From Nocardia sp. alder85J (lineage in GTDB: Bacteria > Actinomycetota > Actinomycetes > Mycobacteriales > Mycobacteriaceae), in contig NZ_JAIUCZ020000005.1 of NCBI RefSeq assembly GCF_020176955.2, positions 372,001 through 436,000 of the forward strand: a DNA stretch of 64,000 bases. Reading direction: 5' to 3'. Positions within the stretch are counted from its first letter, which is position 1. Every line of letters begins with the position of its first letter. Positions 1 to 9,300 of the stretch are shown piece by piece. The position numbers and the translations under genes were made by a program. The notes below the pieces were generated by a model that saw only the letters and a list, made by a program, of their open reading frames with translations, made no database searches and had not been told where the DNA came from.

Positions 1-735
1 GACACAGTCCGGATCGCTGGGATGCGGTCCGGCGATCACTGCCAGCACGGCGGCGCAGTCGCGGGCGCTGCGGGCCAGCGGGCCGATGTGGTCGAGGCTG
101 TAACCCAGTGGGACGCAACCGGATTTGGGCACCCGGCCGAAGGTCGGCATCAAACCGCTGACGCCGCAGAACGCGGCCGGGATCCGGATGCTGCCCGCGG
201 TGTCGGTGCCCAGCCCGGCCAGGAACATCCCGGACGCGACACCGATGCCGGCGCCGGAGCTGGAACCGCCCGGCCAGGTCGCGGGATTCCACGGATTGCG
301 GGGCACCGGAAAGGGTTTGGTGACATCGGGCATGCCCACCGCGAATTCCATGGTGGTCGACTTGCCGGTGATCACCGCACCGGCCGCCTTCAGCCGGGTG
401 ACCACCGGGGCGTCCTTGCCCGCGCCCCAGGCCGGGTCGAGAATCAGGCTCTGGGCCGTCGTCGGGCCCTCGGCCATCGCCAGAATGTCCTTGACCCCGA
501 ACGGGATTCCGTGCAGCGGGCCGCGATCTGTGCCAGCCGCGAGTTCCGCGTCGGCGGTCGCGGCTCGTTCCAGCGCGTACTCGTCGAACCGGGCCAGGTA
601 GGCGCCGAGTTCGCCGTCGAGCCGGTCGGCGGTGGCGATGGCGGCGCGGGTGAGTTCCACCGAGGTCACGGTGCCGGCGCGCAGCGCCGCGGCCGCATCG
701 GTGACAGTCAGTGGGACGGGGGGTGTTTCGGACAT
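1..735 (-). CDS. Amidase signature family protein, 3' end beyond the window
   Basis: This is an amidase-signature hydrolase, a family that cleaves C-N amide bonds with a Ser-cisSer-Lys triad. The visible part holds the lysine segment GVKDI, the glycine/serine stretch WPGGSSSGAG with the cis-serine, and the nucleophile segment LGTDTAGSIRIPAAFCG. About 245 residues are present and the C-terminal half lies outside the window. The start ATG at 735 gives the N-terminus MSETPPVPLT, with the helix leading into the fold following directly. The GntR regulator lies upstream on the same strand with about 57 bases between, so the pair is probably co-transcribed and the regulator may sense the amide substrate or product. 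Which amide it cleaves cannot be told. Confidence 0.9.
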   Translation of the reverse strand, partial: MSETPPVPLTVTDAAAALRAGTVTSVELTRAAIATADRLDGELGAYLARFDEYALERAATADAELAAGTDRGPLHGIPFGVKDILAMAEGPTTAQSLILDPAWGAGKDAPVVTRLKAAGAVITGKSTTMEFAVGMPDVTKPFPVPRNPWNPATWPGGSSSGAGIGVASGMFLAGLGTDTAGSIRIPAAFCGVSGLMPTFGRVPKSGCVPLGYSLDHIGPLARSARDCAAVLAVIAGPHPSDPDCV

Positions 736-792
736 GACCGTACCTTTCTGCGCGTCGAGTGCCGCGCGGGAAGAATGCCGGAGGACGGCGGA

Positions 793-1527
793 TTACGCCG
801 GCGACCGGCTGGTGCCGCGGGAGACGAATCGGAAGCGTTCGCCGCGGGTGTGGATGAACGCGAGGTCGAAGGGCCTGCCGTCGAGGTCGAAGATGAGCTG
901 TTCCATGGCCATCAGCGGGGTGCCGGCCCGGATGCCCAGCACCGCCGCCAGCGCCGCGCCGGCGGGCTCGCAGTCGAAGACGAACTCCGACTCCGACAGC
1001 GCCACACCGGAATCGGCGAGCAGCCGGTACCAGTCGGAGACGAACGGAGTGTCCCGCAGTTTCGCGGCCTCCGGGAAGAGCACGTAGTTGGTCGCGATCG
1101 CGATCGGCTCGTCCTCGTGCAGCGCAACGTATTCCAGGCGCAGGCAGGGCGTGCCGGGGGCGGTCTCGAGCCGCGCGGCGACCAGGTCCGGGGCGGCGAT
1201 CACCGACCGGTCCAGCTCCCGCGGACGCATCCGCTGATTGAACATGCTGTCGCGAGCGGGCGCGATCACGCCGTGCGCCTCGGGCAGCGAGGTCCGCACC
1301 GGCGCCACCACCGCATGGGTGCCGACGCCCTGGGTGCGTTCGATCAGGCCCTCGTCCCGCAGCGCCGCGAGCGCAGCGCGCACGGTGGCGCGGGAGGCCG
1401 TGTGGGCGGCCATCAACTGGGCCTCACTGGGCAGCAGACCGCGCGGGTAGCTGCCACCGCGCACGGCGGCGCGCAGAATATCGCGCAGCCGTCGCACGTC
1501 GTGGCCCGCTTGCTCGGCCGTCCTCAT
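793..1527 (-). CDS. GntR-family (HutC/UTRA type) transcriptional regulator
   Basis: This is a DNA-binding regulator with an N-terminal GntR winged helix (LPSEAQLMAAHTASRATVRA, then GLIERTQGVGT in the wing) and a C-terminal UTRA ligand domain ending near VFDCEPAGAALAAVLGIRAG and the usual HTRGERFRF tail. The start at 1527 (MRTAEQAGHD) gives the usual family length and spacing to the helix-turn-helix. It has no clear ribosome binding site. An in-frame ATG at 1617 is preceded by GAAGGGA at good spacing and would add 30 residues without recognisable homology, so the start is not settled. It sits just upstream of the amidase on the same strand and likely controls it. Confidence 0.88.
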   Translation of the reverse strand: MRTAEQAGHDVRRLRDILRAAVRGGSYPRGLLPSEAQLMAAHTASRATVRAALAALRDEGLIERTQGVGTHAVVAPVRTSLPEAHGVIAPARDSMFNQRMRPRELDRSVIAAPDLVAARLETAPGTPCLRLEYVALHEDEPIAIATNYVLFPEAAKLRDTPFVSDWYRLLADSGVALSESEFVFDCEPAGAALAAVLGIRAGTPLMAMEQLIFDLDGRPFDLAFIHTRGERFRFVSRGTSRSPA

Positions 1528-1799
1528 GGTTCCGGACGGTAGGCAGTTCCGGTTTCCGGCCGATCTCTCGGCGGTGACCCCGGTGTTACGGGCATGCGCG
1601 ATCGGCGCTCCCCTCATGATCGATCCCTTCACCTCGGGCCGTTCGGCGCTGTGACCCGACAGTCGCAGCGGTCTGTTTCGCCCGGATGTCGGATTCTGTT
1701 TCGCCCGGTTACGCCACCGGGCCGCCGCCACGCGAGCCCCGGACCTGCGGTCTCACCCCGACCGGGCCTGGTTACGCCGGAATCGCGAGCGCTGCGCCG

Positions 1800-1925
1800 T
1801 CCGGGTCGTCGGAGCCGTCCGGGCGGGCGGAGCCGTCCGGGCCATGGGGCCGTCGAAGTCGTCCGGGCCGTGGGGGCCATCGGAGTCGTCCGGGCCGTGG
1901 GGGCCGTGGGGGCCGTCCGGGCGTC
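1800..1925. repeat. GC-rich imperfect tandem repeats
   Basis: The segment is built from variants of GTCCGGGCCGTGGGGGCC, with two near-identical copies of about 27 bases beginning AGTCGTCCGGGCCG between about 1858 and 1911 and shorter degenerate copies to the left. It lies between the GntR and VOC genes. All frames read low-complexity Gly/Pro/Arg or Ser/Gly/Pro sequence, so it is unlikely to be coding. There is no spacer structure of a CRISPR type. Confidence 0.6.
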
Positions 1926-1982
1926 CTACGCCGTCCGATTCATACAAGACCGCGCGGACCGGCCGTGCCTACCGTGGACGGC

Positions 1983-2363
1983 ATGACAGTACAACTCGAT
2001 GTGATCGGCCTGGTCGTCGCCGACCCGGCCGCCTCGCTGGACTTCTACACCCGGCTCGGGGTGCGGTTCGGAAACGACTTCGGCGGGCACTGGGAGGCCG
2101 AACTGCCCGGCGGGTTCCGGCTGACGCTCGACACCGAGGAGACCATCCGCTCCTTCCACCCCGCCTGGCGCGGCGGCAGCGGCCGGATGAACCTGGCCTT
2201 CCGCTGCCCCGATCCGGCCGCCGTCGACACCTGGTACGACGAACTGACCGCGGCGGGCCACCACGGTGAGCTGAAACCGTTCGACGCGTTCTGGGGCCAG
2301 CGGTACGCGGTCCTGCACGATCCCGACGGCAACGGAGTGGACCTCTACGCCCCGCTGTCCTGA
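1983..2363 (+). CDS. VOC (glyoxalase/bleomycin resistance) family protein
   Basis: A 126-residue single-chain member of the vicinal oxygen chelate superfamily. Two beta-alpha-beta-beta-beta halves can be followed: DVIGLVVADPAASLDFYTRL at the start and HDPDGNGVDLY at the end. The first metal position, usually His in this family, reads Gly here (VIGLVV), so metal-dependent catalysis is doubtful and a binding or resistance role is possible. The start ATG at 1983 excludes the low-complexity repeat upstream. The last 19 bases overlap the convergent AraC-type gene on the other strand. Confidence 0.85.
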   Translation: MTVQLDVIGLVVADPAASLDFYTRLGVRFGNDFGGHWEAELPGGFRLTLDTEETIRSFHPAWRGGSGRMNLAFRCPDPAAVDTWYDELTAAGHHGELKPFDAFWGQRYAVLHDPDGNGVDLYAPLS

Positions 2364-3058
2364 GCGGTCAACTCTCGCAGCGTGCGCCCGGTCAGCTCCC
2401 GCACCTCCCGCGCGAGATGCGGCTGATCGGCGTATCCGGCCCGGATCGCGCACTCCGCGAACGGTATTCCGCTCCGGGCCAGCGCCAGCACCCGCTGCAA
2501 GCGCAGCACCCGGGCCAGCGTCTTCGGCCCGTACCCGAACGCCGCCAGCGATATTCGATGCAACCGCCGCACCCCGAGCCCGGCGGCATCGGCGGTCGCG
2601 GCCACCGACGCACCCGCCCGCAGGGCACGCACGATCCCGGCCGGCGCCGGATCGACGGGCCCGGCCGCCGCCACCAGCGAGCGCCCCACCACGGCCAGCC
2701 CTCGCAGCGGATCATCCTGCGCGACAACGACTCCGGTGGCCCGCCGGACCCGATCCGCAGACCACAGCTCGGTCAGCGCGACCCGGTCGTCCAGGAGTTC
2801 CCCCGGTGCCACCCCCAGCAGCGCGGGCGCGCTACCCGGCGCGAATCGAATCCCCCACACCACCGCTCCCGCCGGCGACGACACCCGATATCCACGAGTA
2901 TCGGGCCCGGCCACCACCAGCCGCTCCCCCAGCCACAGCAGATCCATACACCCGTCGGGCAGCACCAGGGCCTCCCCCGCCACCCGCCGCCGCCACACCA
3001 GCGCCCCCGGCACCCCGCGCACGGGATGCTCGCGGTAGGGAAACGGTTCGGGCCCCAC
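2345..3058 (-). CDS. AraC-family transcriptional regulator
   Basis: A 237-residue regulator with an N-terminal sensory domain of the kind that starts with PEPFPYREHPVRGVPGALVWRR and carries LPDGCMDLLW, and a C-terminal AraC double helix-turn-helix covering about residues 140-230 (GVRRLHRISLAAFGYGPKTL, then FAECAIRAGYADQPHLAREV). The start codon is GTG. It is convergent with, and overlaps, the VOC gene by 19 bases. The N-terminal type is common in regulators of small detoxification or metabolic genes; its target here is unknown. Confidence 0.88.
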   Translation of the reverse strand: MGPEPFPYREHPVRGVPGALVWRRRVAGEALVLPDGCMDLLWLGERLVVAGPDTRGYRVSSPAGAVVWGIRFAPGSAPALLGVAPGELLDDRVALTELWSADRVRRATGVVVAQDDPLRGLAVVGRSLVAAAGPVDPAPAGIVRALRAGASVAATADAAGLGVRRLHRISLAAFGYGPKTLARVLRLQRVLALARSGIPFAECAIRAGYADQPHLAREVRELTGRTLRELTAQDSGA

Positions 3059-3310
3059 ACAGCGACGCTACCGCACTCCCCCAGCCACCGGACGGCATCT
3101 CCGCCGCCGGGGACACCCGTACCACCGCACCGGCGATTCCCCTCCCGGCGCTCGGCCCGGACGCACGGTCACCACCGCCCCATCCCGGGCCGCCTCGCCG
3201 CTCCGGCCCCCGCTTCCGAACCGCCGCCGAACCCTGTTGACGCACTGTGAGTTTCGTGTGCGATCGCAGAGAAGACCTGCCGCGCCAGACGGAACCATAT
3301 CAAACGCAAT

Positions 3311-3326
3311 GTGATGCACATCACAA
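3311..3326 (+). promoter_or_regulatory. CRP-type binding site
   Basis: TGTGATGCACATCACA matches the consensus TGTGA-N6-TCACA of the cAMP receptor protein family, shared by E. coli CRP and M. tuberculosis Rv3676. Arms of seven bases are perfectly symmetric around a 2-base centre. Its centre lies about 60 bases before the transcription start predicted from the promoter at 3343-3372, the position of a class I activator site. Confidence 0.7.
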
Positions 3327-3342
3327 CTATTTCCGATTCGGT

Positions 3343-3372
3343 TGACAGACCTTCCGGCACCTGGATCTACTC
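3343..3372 (+). promoter_or_regulatory. Promoter of the small secreted protein gene
   Basis: A -35 hexamer TTGACA (3343-3348) and a -10-like TCTACT (3367-3372) are 18 bases apart. Transcription would start near 3379, leaving a leader of about 70 bases before the ATG at 3447. The CRP-type site lies directly upstream. The rest of the gap 3059-3310 shows nothing recognisable. Confidence 0.55.
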
Positions 3373-3446
3373 CGATGCACCACTTTTCACGACGGTGTTC
3401 GTTTCGAAGTTTTCTCCAGCTGAAGATTCGGAAGACAAGGAAGACA

Positions 3447-3773
3447 ATGGCTCGTAAATCCCTGGCCACCACGGCGACCCGCATCCTGGCCGTCGGCGCG
3501 CTGCCGCTGGCGGCGGCGGCCCTCGTCGCCGGCACCGCGTCGGCCGCCGCCCCGGCGACCGCGCAGCCCGTATCCGGCGGCGTGCCGCTCGAGGTCGCGA
3601 CCAACCCCGATGCCCAGTACCCGGACCCGGTGCTCAACGGCGCCGTGGCCGGTGCGGCGATCGGCTCCGCCACGGGATCCTTCAGCGACCCGGTCCCGAC
3701 CCTGCTCGGCGCCGTCATCGGCGGCCTCATCGGCACCGTCGACCCGATCGTCGTCCCCCAGGTCCTGCCCTGA
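3447..3773 (+). CDS. Small secreted glycine-rich protein of unknown function
   Basis: A 108-residue protein with a clear Sec signal peptide: basic start MARKSLATTATR, hydrophobic core ILAVGALPLAAAALVAG, and a likely cut after TASA or SAAA. The mature part contains a small-residue, glycine-zipper-like stretch (LNGAVAGAAIGSATGSF and LLGAVIGGLIGTVDP), which suggests membrane or envelope association. The ATG at 3447 is chosen because of AAGGAAG just upstream and because the signal peptide starts there. The gene stands alone with its own promoter, a CRP-type site and a hairpin behind it. I do not recognise a named family; similar short exported proteins are frequent in Nocardia. Confidence 0.8.
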   Translation: MARKSLATTATRILAVGALPLAAAALVAGTASAAAPATAQPVSGGVPLEVATNPDAQYPDPVLNGAVAGAAIGSATGSFSDPVPTLLGAVIGGLIGTVDPIVVPQVLP

Positions 3774-3794
3774 TCGACCACCCGGTGGACTGAA

Positions 3795-3833
3795 CCGGGG
3801 TGTCATCGACGCGAGATACCGATGACACCCCGG
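3795..3833 (+). terminator. Hairpin terminator without U-tract
   Basis: A perfect 14-base stem (CCGGGGTGTCATCG paired with CGATGACACCCCGG) with an 11-base loop lies 22 bases after the stop of the secreted protein gene. No T run follows, as is common for actinobacterial hairpin terminators. Confidence 0.65.
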
Positions 3834-3940
3834 GCTCCGGGATCGGCCGGAATAGATCGCTCCCGCCTCATGTTGGTGGACATGGAAACCAAATCTCCGG
3901 GTCGTGCAGTGGCCCGGACCACCGACAGCGAGGAAGGCAC

Positions 3941-4708
3941 ATGACCACCAGTGGTCCGACCCCCACCATCGACGTCCGCCGGGCCGAGGATCGGATGAAG
4001 TCCGATTTCGGCTGGCTGGACTCGAAGCATTCCTTCTCCTTCGGTCATCATCACGATCCGGCGAACACCCATCACGGGCTGTTGCTGGTCAACAACGACG
4101 ACATCGTCGATGCCGGGACCGGGTTCGAGACACATCCGCACCGCGATATGGAGATCGTCACCTGGGTGCTGGAAGGCTCTCTGGTGCACCAGGATTCGAC
4201 CGGGCACAACGGGGTGATCCATCCGGGGCTGGCGCAGCGGATGAGTGCCGGGCGCGGCATCATGCACTCGGAGAAGAACGACTCGTGGCGGCTCGGCGGC
4301 GACGTCCACCGGGACCCGGTGCACTTCGTGCAGATGTGGGTGGTGCCCGACGAGGCCGGGATCACCCCGGGGTACGAGCAGCTGGAGATCGACGGCGAAC
4401 TGCTGTCCGGCGGGCTGGTCACGGTCGCCTCGGGGATGCCCGAGTACGCCGACCACGCCGCGATCCGCATCCGCAACTCGTACGCCGCCCTGCACGCGGC
4501 GCGGCTGGCGCCGGGGCAGACGGTCACCCTGCCCGAGGCCCCGTTCCTGCACCTGTTCGTGCCCCGCGGCGCGGTGACGCTGGAGGGCAGCGGCCCGCTG
4601 GCCACCGGCGACGCGGTGCGGTTCACGGCGACCGGCGGGCAACGGGTCACCGCGACCGAACCCGCCGAGATCCTGGTGTGGGAGATGCACGCGGCCGTGC
4701 AGTTCTGA
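3941..4708 (+). CDS. Pirin family protein
   Basis: A 255-residue bicupin of the pirin family; some members have quercetin 2,3-dioxygenase activity, others act as stress or redox-linked proteins. The N-terminal cupin is well kept: FGHHHDPANTHHGLLLVNND, then HPHRDMEIVTWVLEG and AGRGIMHSE provide the metal-binding His/His/His/Glu set. The C-terminal cupin is recognisable but lacks metal ligands, as usual. Start ATG at 3941 is fixed by AGGAAGG eight bases upstream. It heads a run of four same-strand genes (VOC, CMD, GNAT) after a 71-base gap, so it may be part of a detoxification or oxidative stress operon. Confidence 0.93.
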   Translation: MTTSGPTPTIDVRRAEDRMKSDFGWLDSKHSFSFGHHHDPANTHHGLLLVNNDDIVDAGTGFETHPHRDMEIVTWVLEGSLVHQDSTGHNGVIHPGLAQRMSAGRGIMHSEKNDSWRLGGDVHRDPVHFVQMWVVPDEAGITPGYEQLEIDGELLSGGLVTVASGMPEYADHAAIRIRNSYAALHAARLAPGQTVTLPEAPFLHLFVPRGAVTLEGSGPLATGDAVRFTATGGQRVTATEPAEILVWEMHAAVQF

Positions 4709-4779
4709 CCTGGCCGTTCACCGGAACCGGCCATGATGGACGGACGGTTCACGTGACTCGCACTCGAGAAAAGGCAGAG

Positions 4780-5262
4780 ATGACCGACTCACCCACCGAC
4801 CGGCAGCGGCTGCGCGCGGCCCACCTGCGGCCCGCCGCCGAGCGGGCCGCCTCCACCGCGCGCGGCCTGCACCACACCGCGCTGATCAGCGGCGACGTGG
4901 AGCGCACCATCCGGTTCTATCAGGACCTGCTGGGTTTCCCGCTGACCGAACTGATCGAGAACCGCGACTACCCCGGCTCGTCGCACTTCTTCTTCGATAT
5001 CGGCAACGGCAACCTGCTGGCGTTCTTCGACTTCCCCGGCCTCGACGTCGGCCCCTACGCCGAGGTGCTCGGCGGCCTGCACCACGTGGCGATCTCGATG
5101 CCGCCCGAGCAGTGGGAGGCGGCGGTGCGCCGGCTCGACACGGCCGGCGTCGGCTACGAGAAGCACAGCGGGGTCTCGGTCTACTTCCGCGACCCCGACG
5201 GCGCCCGGATCGAACTCATCGCCGATCCGCTCGGCGAGATGTACGGGCAGCAGGTGCTGTGA
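4780..5262 (+). CDS. VOC family, type I extradiol dioxygenase-like protein
   Basis: A 160-residue protein with a VOC domain after a 28-residue leader. Two metal-binding positions are visible, GLHHTALISGDVERTIRFYQ and GLHHVAISM, and the final YFRDPDGARIELI supplies the Glu ligand, so an active metal centre is plausible, unlike the VOC gene at 1983. Start ATG at 4780 follows AAAAGGCAGAG. The stop codon overlaps the start of the next gene (TGATG), showing translational coupling with the CMD-family gene. Confidence 0.9.
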   Translation: MTDSPTDRQRLRAAHLRPAAERAASTARGLHHTALISGDVERTIRFYQDLLGFPLTELIENRDYPGSSHFFFDIGNGNLLAFFDFPGLDVGPYAEVLGGLHHVAISMPPEQWEAAVRRLDTAGVGYEKHSGVSVYFRDPDGARIELIADPLGEMYGQQVL

Positions 5263-5762
5263 TGGGTGAACCGGCACGGATCTACGTCGACAAACAGCAC
5301 CCTGCCGCCTATCACGCACAACTCGAGGTGGCCAAGGCGGTACAGCAGGCCACCGAAGCCGCCGGACTCTTCCGCCGCCTGGTGGAACTGCTGAACATCC
5401 GCGTCTCCCAGCTGAATCGGTGCGCCTTCTGCCTGGACCTGCACACCCGCGAGGCCCTGGCGCACGGCGAGACCGCACAGCGCGTCGCCACCCTCCCGGC
5501 CTGGCGCGACACCCTGCTGTTCGACGACCGCGAGCGCGCCGCGCTCACCCTCGCCGAATCGCTCACCACCCTGCCGTCCGACCGCGACCAGGACCGCGAC
5601 TATGCCGACGCCGCAACCCATCTCACCCCCGAGCAGCTGTCGGCCGTCAGCTGGGTGGTGATCGCCATGAACGCCTTCAACCGCATCTCGATCGTCAGCC
5701 GCCACCCGGTCCGCCCCCGGCACGACGCCGAGACCGTCACCACGACAAGGAGTATCGGATGA
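5262..5762 (+). CDS. Carboxymuconolactone decarboxylase (AhpD-like) family protein
   Basis: A 166-residue alpha-helical CMD-family protein with the redox motif CAFCLDLHTREA (CxxC followed by His three residues on), as in AhpD-type peroxidase partners. The ATG at 5262 overlaps the stop of the preceding VOC gene. The 3' end overlaps the GNAT gene by four bases (ATGA). With pirin and VOC genes in front, a thiol-based peroxide or electrophile detoxification role is likely but the substrate is unknown. Confidence 0.92.
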   Translation: MGEPARIYVDKQHPAAYHAQLEVAKAVQQATEAAGLFRRLVELLNIRVSQLNRCAFCLDLHTREALAHGETAQRVATLPAWRDTLLFDDRERAALTLAESLTTLPSDRDQDRDYADAATHLTPEQLSAVSWVVIAMNAFNRISIVSRHPVRPRHDAETVTTTRSIG

Positions 5763-6076
5763 GCATCGACATCCGCGACAACCCCGCCGCCCACCGCTAC
5801 GAGATCACCGAGGACGGCACCCGCGCCGGCTTAGTCGAATACGAAATCACCGGCGACACCATCACTTTCGTCCACACCGAGGTCGACCCGGCCTTCGGCG
5901 GCCGCGGCCTGGCCGGGCAACTCGTGGCCGCCGCCCTCGCCGACGCCCGCCACCGCGACCTGTCGGTCCTGCCCGAATGCCCCTACGTGCGCAAGGTGAT
6001 CGCCGACCATCCGGACGCGTACCTGGATCTGGTACCGGCCGACGCGCGAGCGCGCTACGGGCTGCCGGCCGAGTAG
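5759..6076 (+). CDS. GNAT family N-acetyltransferase, YjdJ type
   Basis: A short 105-residue GNAT domain protein. The acetyl-CoA loop is seen in VDPAFGGRGLAGQLVAAAL, followed by the CPYVRKVIADHPDAY segment that is typical of the small YjdJ-like group (Pfam Acetyltransf_CG). The ATG at 5759 overlaps the CMD gene stop by four bases and has AAGGAG upstream. It is the last gene of the pirin-VOC-CMD-GNAT run and is convergent with the small acidic gene at 6101-6370. The acceptor is unknown. Confidence 0.92.
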   Translation: MSIDIRDNPAAHRYEITEDGTRAGLVEYEITGDTITFVHTEVDPAFGGRGLAGQLVAAALADARHRDLSVLPECPYVRKVIADHPDAYLDLVPADARARYGLPAE

Positions 6077-6100
6077 ATCGGCCGCCGCGGCCGCCCGGGC

Positions 6101-6370
6101 CTATCGGCGTTCGAACTCTTCCGGATCCATGCCGGCGTCGTGCAGTACGGCGGCCAGGGTCGCCGGATCCACCGGGTGCTGTTCATCCGGGTCGATCGGA
6201 TTCTCCCGGGCAGCCGGCAACAACTCGTCGTATTCCGGGTCACCCGGCTGGAATTCCTCGTAGCCGCTGTAGTAGACGCCGTCCTCGGTACGGCCCCGCA
6301 AGTGCACGAGAATGGTGACGCCGTCCTCGGCGAGCATGGGTGGGCTGGTGTCATCCGAAAAGGCGGTCAA
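6101..6370 (-). CDS. Small acidic protein, candidate immunity protein
   Basis: An 89-residue protein in which 22 residues are Asp or Glu, with recurring acidic DP steps (GDPEYDE, IDPDEQHP, MDPEEF). No family is recognised. A TTG start at 6370 is supported by GAAGGA five bases upstream; an ATG at 6337 would lack such a site. With the TTG start the gene overlaps the 3' end of the FHA-metalloprotease gene by 20 bases, so the two are co-translated. Small acidic proteins encoded directly behind a polymorphic toxin are typically its immunity protein; that role is inferred from position and composition alone. Confidence 0.65.
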   Translation of the reverse strand: MTAFSDDTSPPMLAEDGVTILVHLRGRTEDGVYYSGYEEFQPGDPEYDELLPAARENPIDPDEQHPVDPATLAAVLHDAGMDPEEFERR

Positions 6371-9300
6371 AGTGATCCTTCAATGCGTCGGCCAGCCGAT
6401 TGTCACCGAGAGCGAAGTCCCGCAGGTACCTGACATCGGTGGTGCCACCACGGACCCAGGCCGTGAACGCCTCGGCAAACGCCTCGGTAGGTTTGTTGTA
6501 GTAGTCGTTCCACCTGGGGTGTTGCCCCAGGGTTCGCAGTATATCCGCGTGCAGGGCACTCCACTCGGGGCCGTCGCTATACCATCGGCCGCCGGTGCCG
6601 TAGGCGGCATCGGCCGCATGTCCGAATTCGTGCCAGACCACATTGGCGCTGCCGCCACGACCACCGGAGTTGATGACGATTCGGCGCGGACCGCCCATGT
6701 AGACACCTCGAACGGTATTCCAGCTCGTCCCCGGTTTGCGACCGTACGGAGTGCCTTGCAGACTCTCGGTACCGGGTAGATCGAGCATGGGGCGGTTGCC
6801 GATGACGATTCCGCCACCCGGGACGGCATTCATATGTTCGCTGACCCGGGCATAGACCCGGTGCGGGACGACGGCGAGATCCCCCACCATTTTCACGGTC
6901 TCCGGCGTGTTGTCCATCATGTTCAGGAACAGATCCCCTTCGGCCGAGGGGTAGGCCACAGTGAATTCGTACCCGCCGTCGCTCGACAACTGGACATGAT
7001 CGCCGGGCTTCAGGATCACCGGCACGTGCGGATCGATCGGCCGGCCGTTGACATGTGTACCGTTCGTCGATCCTTCGTCGCGGATCCAGATCCGGCCCGA
7101 CGGATAAGCCCCGATGGTGACGTGCCGTCTGGACAGCTCGTCGCCATTGGCAACACCCGTCGGCAGCAACGCATCGCGGCTGCGGCCCAGAGTCACCGGC
7201 TCGCCACCCGGCACCAGTTGCAATGGCGTGTCACCACGTGGGCTGTTCAGACGGACGTCGATCGCGGGTTGCGCGACCATTTCCCGACCGCCGCGGTCGA
7301 ACAGCGCCGCACCTGCCCAGTCGGCGAAGCGAAGCCGGTCTCCCGGTTGCAGCTGCACCGGACGCGCCGGGTCGACCCGCTGGTTGTTGACCCAGGTACC
7401 ACGCTCCGAGAGTTCCGCACGCAGCCACACGTCGCCGAACGTGTCCCGATAGATCGTGGCGTGATGCGGTTGCACCGCAGGGTGGTTCGCGAGCAGGAGG
7501 GCCAGCGGTGAGTCGGATGCCCGGCCCACTCTGATCGCCTCGCCGGGCCGGATCATCAGGGGTGGAGCATGCTCGTCGTCGGTCAACCGCAATGCCAGGG
7601 GATCGTTGCCCGCGATCTTGACCTCGGCGTCCAACCTGCCGATGGTGAGGGTCTCACCATCGTCCAGATACCGCTTCTCGCCGGCCGCGAGCAGGTCGTC
7701 GCCGACCCGGACGCGATAGGAGGGATGCGGGACCGGATCTCGGATCCACATCCGGCCGTCGAAGTCGCGTCCCACGACGACCTCGTCGCGCGGGTCGGGC
7801 ACCGGCACACTCCGGCCGTCGACGACGCCGAATCGGAGCACAATCTCGTCGTTGTGTAACGAGCTGAGGCCGATGCGTCGCTCGTCACCCGGTTCCAGCC
7901 GATAGACCGCTTCTCGCCAAGGACCGATACGAATCTCGGCGGGCGGGATGTGGGCATCGGCACCGACATGAGCGATTCCCGCGAACTCCCGTCCGAATGC
8001 GACCCGGTCGCCTTCGGCGATGGTGACGCGCTGTCCCGGCGCGACCCGGTCGCCGTTGACCCATACGCCCGCAGATCCGTGCTCGGCACGAATCCACAAG
8101 CGGCCGTCGTAGTCCAGGCCGACGACAGCATGCCGCGCGGCCACTCCGGATCTGCCCTGCAATTCCGCCGCGAACGGACTTCCCGGTTCGGTTCCGATAT
8201 GAACCCATTGGCCCGGCTCCAGTCGCCCCGTCAGCCGGATACCGTCGCCGCCGCGGAACAGGAACCGAACCGGATTCGCCTCGCGGCTCGCACCCGGTGG
8301 CAGAAATTCCGCTTCGCCGGTATACGCGCCGAAGCGCACCTGGTCGCCCGGTTCCAGATAATGCGGCCGGCCGACAGTCGTTTTCTCACCGTTGACCCGA
8401 GTGCCGTTCTTGGAGCCGACGTCCTCGATGTAGACCCGACCGGACGCGTCCATGCCCAGTACCGCGTGGACTGTCGAGATGGTGTTCTGTCTCGGCGCGT
8501 CGGGATGCACCATCGCCCGGCCGATCGGAACTCGCTGGTTCCGGCTGACCTTCAGCGACGGTCCGCCGTCGCCGAAGAGCCGTACCTCGGCCACCTGTCT
8601 CTCGAAACTCAGGCCGATTTCCAGGTTACGGCTCAACATCAGACTCTGGCCGTCGTACACCCGTACCCAGTTGCCGGCGGCCAATTGCTTGCCGTCGACG
8701 AATGTGCCGTTCATCGAATTCTCGTCCCGGATGAAGACGCGGCCGGCGTCGTTCACGGTGATCACGGCGTGCCGGTTCGAGACGTATTCGTTGGTGGTCG
8801 GGAAAAATGTCTCCCGACCACGTCCCAGGACGTACTGCTGCCCGGGGGTCAGTCGCAACGGCATGGGAAGACTGTCCGGACCGGTCAGCACCACATCGAC
8901 GTAGCCGTCGTCCGGATGCTGGTACGCCATGGTCATGCCGGAGGGCTCCGGCTCTGGTTGCGGCGCGTGCGGATCCTCCTCCGGCGCACCGTGGTCCGGC
9001 TCCGGACGAGGCAGCGGCCGGGTGGGGGGTCCGTCCCGGACCGAGTCGTCGGAGGGTGCCGGGTCACTGGGCGGCGAATCGCCCTCGGGGGGTTGCGACT
9101 TCGGCGGCGCGTGCTCCGGCGGCCCGCCGGCTGCGGCGGCGTCGACCGGCTTCGGGCTGACCGGGCCGGAAGCCCGCCCGCCGGGATAGCCCTCCTCAGC
9201 CGGAACGGGGCGATCACGCACCGGTCCCGCCGAGGCACCGCGCCTGCCGCCGCTCCCGGCGTCGTCCGGATTCCGCACGGACGCAACAGGTTCGTAGACA

